From positions 717,501 to 781,500 of the forward strand of contig JAYKKM010000047.1 in NCBI GenBank assembly GCA_035772405.1: a DNA stretch of 64,000 nt. The letters run 5' to 3'. The first letter of the stretch is position 1. Each line of letters begins with the position of its first letter. The position numbers were made by a program, and so were the translations under genes. Source of the DNA: Chrysogorgia sp. JL179-B06. Lineage: Eukaryota > Cnidaria > Anthozoa > Scleralcyonacea > Chrysogorgiidae. The notes beneath the pieces were generated by a model. That model saw only the letters and a list, made by a program, of their open reading frames with translations, was not told where the DNA came from and did no database searches. This document shows, piece by piece, positions 50,701 to 62,700 of the stretch.

Positions 50701-53700
50701 TAGTAGAATGTGAGCTATCTCGCAATGTGATTGGCTCCTCTACTACTAGGCTATCACCTCATATCCTAGCAGTAGAGAAAAAACAAGATGGCGGCATGTT
50801 TTTTTAGGTTGAAAAAGCTAAAATCGATGGGGTTTTATAAAGAAACCTCGAACTGACTAAGTGTTTGGCTATATAATATAACAACTATACCATTCGCTCT
50901 CGTCGTATATGAACTAATAGCCAATTCGGCGCTTCGCGCCTCGTTGGCTATGAGCTCATATACGACTCGAGCTCATGGTATAATTGTTAAATATGTACCT
51001 TTAGTATATCACTAAGGTGGGGTTTACACTAACACGCTACGGACCACGGTAAGTCTTCCGTTCACATCTGGTAATAATAATAATAATAGTAACAACTTTG
51101 TTTACAGAGGATAACACCCGACAGTACAATTGATAAACTTGTGATCCTCTATGAACGAACTAATGTATATGTATGAATAAGTAAATATATAGTTTAAAAT
51201 TAAAAAATATATATATTTACATATATATTAATAGGTTTTAGTCATAAAATGTTTATAATCTAATACTAATCTAATATTGTATCTAATGTTAACAATCTAA
51301 TTATGTTGTCCCATAAAGTACTTTCTAAGAGCTCTTTTTAAAGAATAAAACGAGTCTTTGTTTCTGACATCGACTGGAATACTGTTCCATAATCTTGTCC
51401 CTGTCACTTTAAAAGATTTTCCACCTTCAGTCTCTCTTCTTGGGCACACTAAGTTCAATTTGGAGTGTCTGTTAGATCTGTAAGTCTTCCGTTCACGGCA
51501 GGTGCGTTCACTGAAAATTTCAAGTGAATCTGGTAATAATAATAATAATAGTAACAACTTTGTTTACAGAGGATAACACCCGACAGTACAATTGATAAAC
51601 TTGTGGTCCTCTATGAACGAACTAATGTAAATGTATGAATAAGTAAATATATAGTTTAAAATTAAAAAATATATATATTTACATATATATAATAGGTTTT
51701 AGTCATAAAATGTTTGCAATCTAATACTAACAAGACGCCCGCTAGGCGTTAACTCGGGCTACTTAGGCTATTGGCTTGTTGAAAGACATTGTAGGCAAAT
51801 TCAGCAATTTGAGTGCAATATACACAAATCTATAGGTGTAGGAATGATACAGCTCTGTTAGTGCAGGGGTGGTTAAATTTTCCACTGAAATGTTCAACAT
51901 CACTAAACTGCACGCCTTTAACAAAGCCATCACAGAATGTTTGCCAACGGCTTTGATTACATGGAGCTAAAATTATGAACATGTTTATACTGGCCTAAAA
52001 TGTTGACTTCACAAAGAAATAATGATTTTGAATTACACTTTTTTAAGCTGTTTAGCTTATGACACCTTGATACTGCCAGCTAAATGGTTTGGTTTACTGC
52101 TATGCCATATACACTGAGAAAAAGATTAACTGATTTAATTATTTTAATGCTTGCTCAAACTGAACTTGTTTGCCAGACTGGCCAGATGAATTGTTATTAC
52201 ATGAGCAAAGGCTTCCTTACCAGGCTGGCTGGCTAGAACTAAATTGGGTCAGCAAACAGGATGGCTCATTTGGTGGCCCAGACTTCTTCATTTATTATTT
52301 GATTTATTAGCGGTTTTATAATTCATGAAGACAGATTACTGTCTTGGTTGGTGAGCCAACTTGCCTCCATGTAGTCAAGGCTAAAAATCAGTTCAAAAGG
52401 TATGTATCCGGCTGTACAGACCAAGTAGCAGTTGGCAAATGATGTGCTTGTGAGTCAGTCTGGCAAGTGGGCTAGTCTGCCTCATCTATAATATCAGGAC
52501 TAATTACTATGTACAGCTACAGTAATCATGAAAGCCAAAAATCAGTTTGAAAGTTTGTATCTGGCTGTGCAGACCAAGTAATAATAGTGACAATGGAAAG
52601 TACATGGCTGGACAGGCGTCATTGGTAAACCAACAAACAATAACTAACTATTTACTCTTTGATTTTGATAGTTGGTACATGGGTGTCAGAGATTTATACA
52701 CTATATGTTCATTTGTAAACATTCGCATAATATGAACAAATATCGATACAGACTTACTGATGACCTACAACATTTTGGAGCCACAGGATTATTCGATGGC
52801 AACATTCATTGCATATGAAACAATAAACTGTTGATTTAATCGAGATTTAATAGCATCGACTAATATTTTGTATATAGACATAACAATATAAAACAACACA
52901 GGCAACAAAGCTTTTTAATATAAAAAAATATTACAGTTACCTCAGAACAGTTAACAGAAGTGAAGAAAGGAGTCATTTGAATGATTTTGGAAAGTATTAA
53001 ATTGTATGAGCATGTAGAAGTACTTTTAAAATTTAAATTTCTGATGTAATAACAAATGTTTTCGAAGCGCTCAGTGGAAACCCCGCGCTTGATCATGATA
53101 AACAACAAACACGGAATATGACAGCGCTTTAAAAAAAACTAAGTAAGGTAGCACAATAACGTTTACGTATATTGTTGACAGATAAATTATCTTTGTTTTA
53201 AGGTATAAGAGAGCTTGTAGGGTTGATTATTTGTCATGAAAACGTTCGACGTTTCGGGTTATTAAAATTGCGATGCTGTTTTTGAAGATGGCGGCCAAAG
53301 CTCTTCGAACGTTTTGATGAGAAAAAGTAAGCTTTACAAGGTGGTCTATTATACCTTAAAAGAAAGATAATTTATCTGTCTAAAGCATACGTATAGCTTA
53401 TTGTTGTAGCTTACTTAGTTTTCCTAAAAAAAGCTGAAAAACGAACATGTCCAAAATAAACAATATTGCCGCTAAATATTTGAATAAGTCTGTCGTATTT
53501 TAAGCCGTTTACTTCGAACGTTTTCTTGAGAAATAATGAAGCGTACAAGCTCTATATTACCTTGAAAGAAATATAATTTATCTGTCTATAACATACGTAA
53601 AGTTTATATTGCTAGCTTACTTAGTTTTATTGTAAATTCATTGAGATCACGGACCAACCCGTTCCAAAATCGCTCGTCATCTTTAGTGTGGGTCTACCGC

Positions 53701-56700
53701 GATCGGCGTGTGCGATTGTATTAATGAATCTTGTCACAAATTTACAATATTTCTTTGGATAGTTTGAGCGAACACTCGAGCAATAGTGACCAAAGAAGAT
53801 GGCGCATAAAGAAGATGGCGCATAAGATGAGCGCGGATAGCAGCCCGCACCCTATCCCTCCCGTAATAATTTCAATTTGTCGACACGAAAAATAATAAAA
53901 ATAAAAAAAATACAGGAAAGCCACTGGAACCTAGACTCGGCTACCACCACAGGTGGTAACCCGAGTAATTATATTGTATCTAATGTTAACAATCTAATTA
54001 TGTTGTCCCATAAAGTAATTTCTAAGAGCTCTTTTAAAAGAATGAAACGAGTCTTTGTTTCTGACATCGACTGGAATACTGTTCCATAATCTTGTCCCTG
54101 TCACTTTAAAAGATTTTCCACCTTCAGTCTCTCTTCTTGGGCACACTAAGTTCAATTTGGAGTGTCTGTTAGATCTGTTGCTGGTGCATTGTAGCTATAA
54201 ACTGTTAAAGTTTGGCATGGCTAATCTATTTTTGAAGAAATCTGAATGCTCGGTTAGATGGCGTATTAGGTGTACTGTATGCATAAAATAATAGATGTGA
54301 AGTATTAGTCCATATCATGCGTACGTCTTAAACCCCGTATATTCGATCCCAGTATTTCACTATTTCGTAATGTTAAACTACGCCATCTTTGACATTCAAT
54401 ATCCCGAAAAGTACGGATCGCATTTATTTCATTTTTTAGAAAATTGTTATATAGATGATCTCAAAAATATGAGATAGGAATTTTTCACTTCAGAGACACT
54501 TTAACATCTTCTTCGCGCTTTTTGAAATTCAAGCAGCTAATGACTTGATGATGTGCTTTTTGATATAGATTGCAAGCTCACTTGTGCTTATTGTCATATT
54601 TTCAGATGTTTTTGAAAGACGAACTTGAGATCCTTTTGGACAAACGACGAGATAAAGAACTAAGACAGGTTGCAAACGTTATCAAGAGATGTATTGTTAC
54701 TTATCTTGCTCGAAAACGTTTTCTCGAGAAACGTGCCGCCATTATACTCATACAGAAAGTGTATAAGGTGAGCAATATCAGCCGAAAGCTCGCAGTATTA
54801 AAATTGTTTTAGATCAGAGAGCGTCTTTATTCTACAAACGTCAGTCTTGTTCAAGCACCTACGTTGTCATGGTGATTATCTTGATATGGTATTTCGTAAC
54901 AATACGCTGACAAAATATGGTAGAGGATAGTTAAAGCTGCATGTCGCGACAACTGCGAAAGTTGACCTACTTTTAGGTTTTCCTTTTTTTAGATTTGTTC
55001 TACTTTTTTGTACCTACTTTTTTTCGATTTCACACGCAGCAAAAAGACGTTTTAGCCTCAAATTTAAAATCCCATTAGCTTCGGTCTCACATTAAAATCT
55101 TATCGCTGAAGCTGCCCAGTTATTATTTAGTTTCCTGTGTTTTTAAGTAGATGGAATCATGCATCGCAGTAAATTACACTACATCTCCACGCAAAACCGC
55201 AAAACCTTGATAAATCGGTGTTGTTGTCTCGTGTTTGTAACTAGTTACTAAAACCTAAGGTCTATAAATGATGCCAAAATTGTATAAAATATCAATAAAA
55301 CTGTCAAAGATGAGTGTTGAAACGTGTTGTTCAGTTTTTAAATAAAAGAACATTTATTAAATAAAAGCATAAGTTAACTAATGCTATTTTAATCGTTTCT
55401 TTCTCCACTAGGCTCATTTCTATCACAAGAAGTTCCTGAAAATAAGAAATGCAGCGATTACTCTTCAAAAGGTAACGTGTTTGTCTTTATTCCTATATAT
55501 AAAAACAATATATTAACTGAGGCGCGTCCAGTCTATATATATGCTTGGAAATGTTTATGAATTCCTAAAGTACGTTTAGCCATGCGATTAATCTGGCAAA
55601 TTTCATACCTTGGTGTATGTTATTTAGTGGATTTACTCACAAGAGTATTGGGACATTTTCCCGCGAATGCTTCTTGTTATTTTTTGTGATTATATCGCAT
55701 GCCCCAAGATAAGAAATCGGACCGAGTAATCGCAGTAAGCAAACGTATTCAGAATGAGATGCATTGTCTAAAAGCGAGAAAACGGTTACAAAATCCAGGC
55801 TCATGTTTATACATGTAGAATCCGATCTTCTTGACACCATGTTTGCACCAAATTGCTAGGGTATTCTGTTTTAGGCCAAGAATGTCCAGTGATCTAAAAC
55901 TAGTATTATGATTAATAAAGATTATGATTAATGAGGATTACATAAAGTATTGTAGTATATGAGCCCACGAACTCGTAGGACATATAACATAGCCTTTCAT
56001 AGCCTTTAGACCTCTTTCATAATGGCTGCCATTTTAAATATTCTTTTATGCGCATATAAACTAGCCTTTACAACCTCGTTAGGAAGCAAAGATTCTTTTG
56101 AATTGCTGACACACAAACGAGGCCATAAAGGCTAATTTAGATGCACATAAAGGAATATTTAAATTGGCCACCATTATGAAAGAGGTCTATATATAAAGGC
56201 ACTCCCAAATCATTATATTGTCATCGTCTCTCACGTGATGTATATATATTTATGCAATAAATGCAGTTAACGGCGAGCTTTCCGTGTTGTATGACGTAAG
56301 CCCACGGGGACTGGGCCTAGTAACTCTTTGTGATAGATCACGTGATCAGAGGTCTATATAAGACTGGTCAACGGCCAAGCATTGTTCAACAGTTCACTAG
56401 TACCACTCGAACATGTCCAGGTCTACCCGAAACAGTCAGGCAGGGAGATAGCGGCGGCGAATGAAGAAGGATACGAAGAAATAGCTGATGAATACACGGG
56501 TAACGCAAACTGCGGTTCTGCAGGCGAAGGTGGAACAAAAGTAGGTAGGAAGGCCGGAGCCTGAGAAATAGGCATACCTGTAGACGTGTTGAATAGTGTA
56601 ATGGTAAAGAGCCACCTAGCTCCGTGACGATTTTGACAGGCCAGTTTATCGATCTTCCGATTCTTATTCAAGAATCAACTGACGAAGAACCGACAACATG

Positions 56701-59700
56701 CACCTTGCTAGATGGTCAGTTGGTCATAAACCCGGGGCCTCGGAAAACCAGGCAAATTACTGATATTTTAAGCTGGGTACAAGCCTTCTCCATCTACGGG
56801 AGTATTTTTTGCGCCCACCATACCCACCGAGCTCGCGACCTCTGCTTGTATCAGCTCTTCATTGTCGGGCCAATTACGATAAAGCGTTTCGTCGGGACGC
56901 GGCGGCTCGAAATATAACGGACTGGTCGAAAATGAACGTAGAACTGGGGTCGAATTTACACAGCCTCGTAGATCCTCGGTGGAAGCAAGAGGTTTTCCCT
57001 CCTCACAATTCGTTTGTCGTTCGTGGAATAGAGGTCGTTGCTCGTGTACGACTGCCGTTTGTCGGTATCGCCATACCTTTTCATGGGCAAGAGAACGCCC
57101 AGCAGGCAAACGCTACTAATGACAGCTCCAATCAAGTTTCTTGTCTTGGATAACTTTATAATATACTCTGACTTGACTATATTATAATCTCATATGCTCG
57201 CGCTGTAGGAATATTTATTTGTGCGAAACGCATCAAATTTTGTTATTAAGGTTTACACTGTTGTCTCTGGGGCCCCTGGGCGTTTATACAATCATGCTTT
57301 TGTGTTGCTTCCCCGAACCTCGCGCTATACAACTGTTTGTATGTCTGTAAATTCATGATTATTTTAAATTATCCCGCGTAAACTCACGGGTCGGAGTTAA
57401 TTCTCCACCTTCCGTTTCATAATCCACAGCAAATATATTTCGTTGGATATCGTAATATATATCGTCACCTACTGATAAAATATTATATTCCATATATGTA
57501 TTTTATGGCCCGGTGCTGGTAGTTCGTCTTGAACGTTTACAACTTAAAATCAACTAGCATGTGCCATGTAGAAAGAAAAATAATAAATAAATTAAATATA
57601 ACATACACTGATACAGAACAAACAAGTTGGTCTTGTTCCTTTGTTTGCCAATGAGAACCAAGAGAAGCATTTCTTTGGCGCCACGCGTCTGGGTCAGTTA
57701 CTGGCTTGACGGTATAAAACAACTGGTAAACAACGTACGCGTACCTAGCCATATTGACTATGATCTAGCTAATGCTATAGTCGAGTGCATCGCCTGACAA
57801 TATTAACGGCATCTTTCGGATGAAACAACGACGACCTGCACCCTGGTCCCTAGGCCGATTTTACTATTCAAGCCAAGGGTCTCTCGCGATCCGCGAAATG
57901 ATTCTAAATGCGTTTTTTAGACGAAGCAATTACCTTCGAGGCCTCGTTCGAGGCTATACATAAAATCTGGGTAGAAAGCAATATCTCTGCCTGTATAGTG
58001 CCAACACGGATTTCTATACCTCCGATTTATATACGACCCATCCGGCTTCGCATGGAAAAAATAAATAAATAAAACCACTTTCGGTATGGGAGAAAAAAAA
58101 AATAAATTCTCCAGACCTCTGCTAACCAACATTTGTACACGAAACAACAGGCTACACATAGACAATAGTATTAAACACTTTCGGGTGGAGAGCGAAAGTC
58201 TTCAGGCGTCTATATAGTTCGAACGAGGAACTGCATTTGTACACGAAAAAACAGGCTATACGTGGCCAATGTTTGCTATCCTAAGTATAAAACACTTTCG
58301 GGTCAAGAGCGAAAGTCTTAGTCAGGCGTCTATATAGTTCGAACGAGGAACTATGCATTTGTACACGAAAAAACAGACTACACATGGCCAATGTTTGCTA
58401 TCCTATAAGTGTAAAACACTTTCGGGTCGAGAGCGAAAGTCTTCAGGCGTCTATATAGTTCGAACGAGGAACTATGCATTTGTACACGAAAAAACAGGCT
58501 ATACGTGGCCAATGTTTGCTATCCTAAGTATAAAACACTTTCGGATCAAGAGCGAAAGTCTTAGTCAGGCGTCTATATATAGTTCGAACGAGGAACTATG
58601 CATTTGTACACGAAAAAACAGACTACACATGGCCAATGTTTGCTATCCTATAAGTGTAAAACACTTTCGGGTCGAGAGCGAAAGTCTTCAGGCGTCTATA
58701 TAGTTCGAACGAGGAACTATGCATTTGTACACGAAAAAACAGGCTATACGTGGCCAATGTTTGCTATCCTAAGTATAAAACACTTTCGGGTGGAGAGCGA
58801 AAGTCTTCAGGCGTCTATATAGTTCGAACGAGGAACTATGCATTTGTACACGAAAAAACAGGCTACACATGGCCAATGTTTGCTTTCGGGTCAAGAGCGA
58901 AAGTTTTCAGGCGTCTGAGAGTTCGAACGAGGAACTATGCATTTGTACACGAAAAACAGGCTACACATGGCCAATGTTTGCGACACTTTCGGGTCGAGAG
59001 CGAAAGTCTTCAGGCGTCTATATAGTTCGAACGAGGAACTATGCATTTGTACACGATGTACAAACACGATGTACATGTTAAACACTTTCGGGTGGAGAGC
59101 GAAAGTCTTCAGGCGTCTATAGAGTTCGAACGATGAACTGTGCATTTGTACACGAAAAAACATGCTACACAGCTACACGTCATGGCCAATGTGTTAAACA
59201 CTTTCGGGTGGAGAGCGAAAGTCTTCAGGCATCTATAGTTCAAACCAGGAACTATCCTAACCGACGTTTGTGCACGAAACAACAGGCTACACATGGCCAA
59301 TGTTTGCTATCCTAAGTGTAAAACACTTTCGGGTCGGGAGAGTGAAAATCTCCAGACGTCTATTGTACACGAAACAACAGGCAACCAGCCATGGCCAATG
59401 TTTGCTATCCTAAGTGTAAAACACTTTCGGGTCGTGAGAGCAAAAATCTCCAGGCGTCTATAGTTCAAACGAGGAACTAAAACACTTTCTTCGGGTCGGG
59501 AGAGCGAAAGTCTCCTAACCAGTCATTTGCACACGAAACAACAGCTACATGCATGACCAATGTTTGTTATCACAAGTGTACACACTTTCGTGGTGAGCGA
59601 AAGTCTCCAGCTGTCTATAGTTCAAACAAGGAACGACCCTAACCGACATTTGTACACGAAACAACAGGCTATACCTGACACGGCCAATCATGTTGACTTT

Positions 59701-62700
59701 TGTTGACTATCCTTACTACGTCCCGTGTAAAACACGCTCGGTTGGAAAGCGAAATTGTTCCACATCGTGTAGCCAAAAAATCCTCACTTAGATTGGTAAA
59801 CGAAACAACTGCAGCTGGGCCACGTTTGCAGGGTAAGTGTTTTGCTATCCGGATCGCAAGTAAAAAATCTCTTTCTGGCGGAGAGCGATTATCCTGTCTA
59901 AATGGACGAAACCGGCTCACACATTGGTCAGCGTTCGATATCGTACGCCTTATTTGTCTGGAGAATAATTAAATTTTGAATTTAAAATTTTGAATTATTA
60001 TGGTAATTTATTATAATGGTATAATAAATTACCATAATAATTCAAAATTTTCAATTTTAATATTAAATTATTAAAATTCGCATAAGAAGTATTGAGCAAG
60101 CGCTCTAACTCAATAAGTGCCCATTACCATTGGATGAGTCGTCGTCTACAAGTTTTTAAGGCGGTTCAATCTTACCTTAAATTTTCCTCCTTGTAGCTCG
60201 TTCACTTCCGCCCGTATGCCGGTTACTACTTCATGTTAGGATCACAAAATGGTTTTGGAAAAAATTTTGATTAGGAATATTATATTATGTATATATTATT
60301 ATATGTTACCATTATTATATGGGACAGGCTAAAATGAAGTAACCAGCTTTAGCCATACATGAAGTACCTCCCGTATGCCAAGTCTCACCGCTGATCATAG
60401 AAACCTTTGAACAGGAAATGGTAAATTATACCGATTCAACAATCGCGAATTCGTCCTGTCAGGCATCTCCAACGGTTTTCGCGTTGGGTTCTCCGCCGCG
60501 AAGAAATCATTACGGTCCTCTTCCCGCAACTTGAAATCCTCTCTCCTTCATCCGGAGGTTATCGATAAATACTTGGCCAATGAGGTTGTTCTAAACCGGG
60601 TGGCTGACCACTTTCCTGCCCCACCCGATGCACGATCTCCACATCAGCCCCTTTGGTGTTATCCCAAAACGAAGCCAACCAGGCCAATGGCGGTTAATAT
60701 TAGATCTATCCTCGCCACAGGATCATAGAGTCAACGCTGGTATACCAGGAACGCTACTCACTACATTATGCGTCCGTCGACGATGCCATTCGCATCCTAC
60801 TCCAATGGGTCCTGGAGCCCTCAGAGCCAAATTAGACCCATACACCCCGATGACAGATGTTTGCTTGGCATGCGTTGGCGAAACTAATACTATGTCGACC
60901 TCCTTCCCAAGGGTAAATTCGAGACCACGTTCACCATGCTTCAACAGTGGGCAAACAAGCGAAAATGCACTCGCCGAGAACTCGAGTCTCTCCTTGGCTG
61001 TCTTCACCACGCATGCAAGGTCGTCCATCCAGGTCGCTCGTTTTTACGCCGAATGATCAATCTCCTTTGTGGTATCCGCAAACCAGACCACCCTATCCGC
61101 CTAAACCGGGACTTTCAGCGGGATGCAATTTATTTTTTTATTTTTTCGCGAATGGAATGGCAGTGGCACGAGTTTTTTCTTAACGCCATCCTTCGCTTAC
61201 TTACCGGATTTCACGTAACGTCCGGCGCGGCTGGGGCAATCGGCTACGGGGCAATCTTTCGGTCCACATGGTTCTACGGTTCCTGGCCCCCAGCCTTTCA
61301 ACACGACTCGATCACTGCTCATCTGTGGGGCAAGCAGTGGTTCCGTTTGCGGGTCGAATTCGTCTGCGATAACGCCAGCGTCGTGGCGGTATTAAATCCC
61401 GGAACGTCTCGCGACACGCGCGTGATGCATCTCGTTCGCTGCCTCACGTGGTTAGCTTGCAAATATCATTTCTCGTTTCGTGCCTCCCACATTCCAGGGT
61501 CGCGGAATGTATGCGCTGTCTCGCTTTCAATTGCAGAAGTTTCGTCAACTGGCGCCACAGGTCAACGTAAATTTATGCAGTTCTGTCATTATATTGGTCT
61601 ACGTCCCTGCCTGCAGCGCTATATCCAGCATCCGAATGGACGTTGATGTTGTTCGCTTCGTGGCTCGCGCAAACTGAACACCTGTCACCGGCATCAATTT
61701 CAGTTTACCTAACCGCTATTCGCTCCTCTCAGATCGAATTGGGTGTTCCATGGCCAACTGCCTTCGTCTGCCCCGTGTAGTTCGGGGTATTAAGCGTACC
61801 ATGGCAGGCCGCTTCTCGATTTCCTATCACAAAAGCCCTGCTAGAGGTAATCTACTCGTCTGTCGACATGCTGAGCATCGACCACGTCATGTTTTGGGCC
61901 GCGTGTTGCGTTGCCTTCTTCGGTTTTCTTCGTGTGAGTGAGTTCACCGCTGACGGTTCCTTTGACGCCTCAAAGCATCTGCGTATCGGAGATATTGCTG
62001 TGGACACTATAGTGAACCCATCCAATATTAGTTTGAACGTAAAATCGTCAAAGTGTGACCAGTTTCGCGTTGGCTCTATTGTATACATTGGTCGGGCTCA
62101 CCAGCCTATCTGCGCGGTTTCCGCCCTGTTGTCCTATCTCCATCTGCGTACGTCTACACCTGGTCCCCTCTTCAAATGGTCCATGGGATTACATAAATAC
62201 TCGATTGCGATCGATCCTCGTGCGCGCAGGAATTCGCGGTAATTATTCTAGCCACAATGTTCGTATCGGGCCGGCAACAGCAGCTGCTGCAGCAGGAATA
62301 CCCGATCACCTCATCAAGGTCATGGGACGTTGGTCTAGTACAGCGTACAAAAGTACATTCGAGCTTCGCCGGCGACTTTAGCGGACGTCGCCCATCATCT
62401 AGCGTAGTGGGTCGGAGCCGTTGGTTGGGAGAGGGTTATCGGTAACCCTTTCTCCAACCCACTTCGCGGGCTGGAGGGTATCCCCTGGGAGAAGGGTTAC
62501 CGCAAGGTTAGGTCAGGCTCATGAAGGATAAGCCTTGGCAACCTTTCGGTCAGGCTCATGAATAAGCCTTGGCAACCTTTCTCGGTGATGGATCGACTAA
62601 CCCGATTCCATCCCCTTCAGCCTGCAATACTCCAAATCTAGACATATTATGACGTATTGACCTGTACCATAGTACATTGTATACCTGACAGTAAACCGAA

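Larger units (their letters stand above)
60470..62450 (+). mobile_element. DIRS-like YR retrotransposon, pol region (inactive)
   Basis: Order on +: RT fragment (60531-60780), RNase H (60936-61646), tyrosine recombinase (61750-62381), the arrangement of DIRS/Ngaro-type elements. RT motif [19 protein letters not shown] is present but the catalytic DD region is missing, apparently by deletion around 60780-60900. Several frameshifts occur. Two direct copies of ggtcaggctcatga...gataagccttggcaacctttc follow at 62511-62581. Confidence 0.85.

Noticed and set aside
56423..57109. Minus-strand frames over the DIRS ORF1-like region
   Set aside because: The plus strand carries the recognisable DIRS-like sequence; the minus frames have no motif.
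58353..59315. Several overlapping plus- and minus-strand frames in the satellite
   Set aside because: They follow the repeat unit, change frame from copy to copy and have no known motif.
58148..59660. CRISPR-like array
   Set aside because: Units are contiguous and variable in length, lack uniform short repeats with unique spacers, and lie in an animal gene intron.
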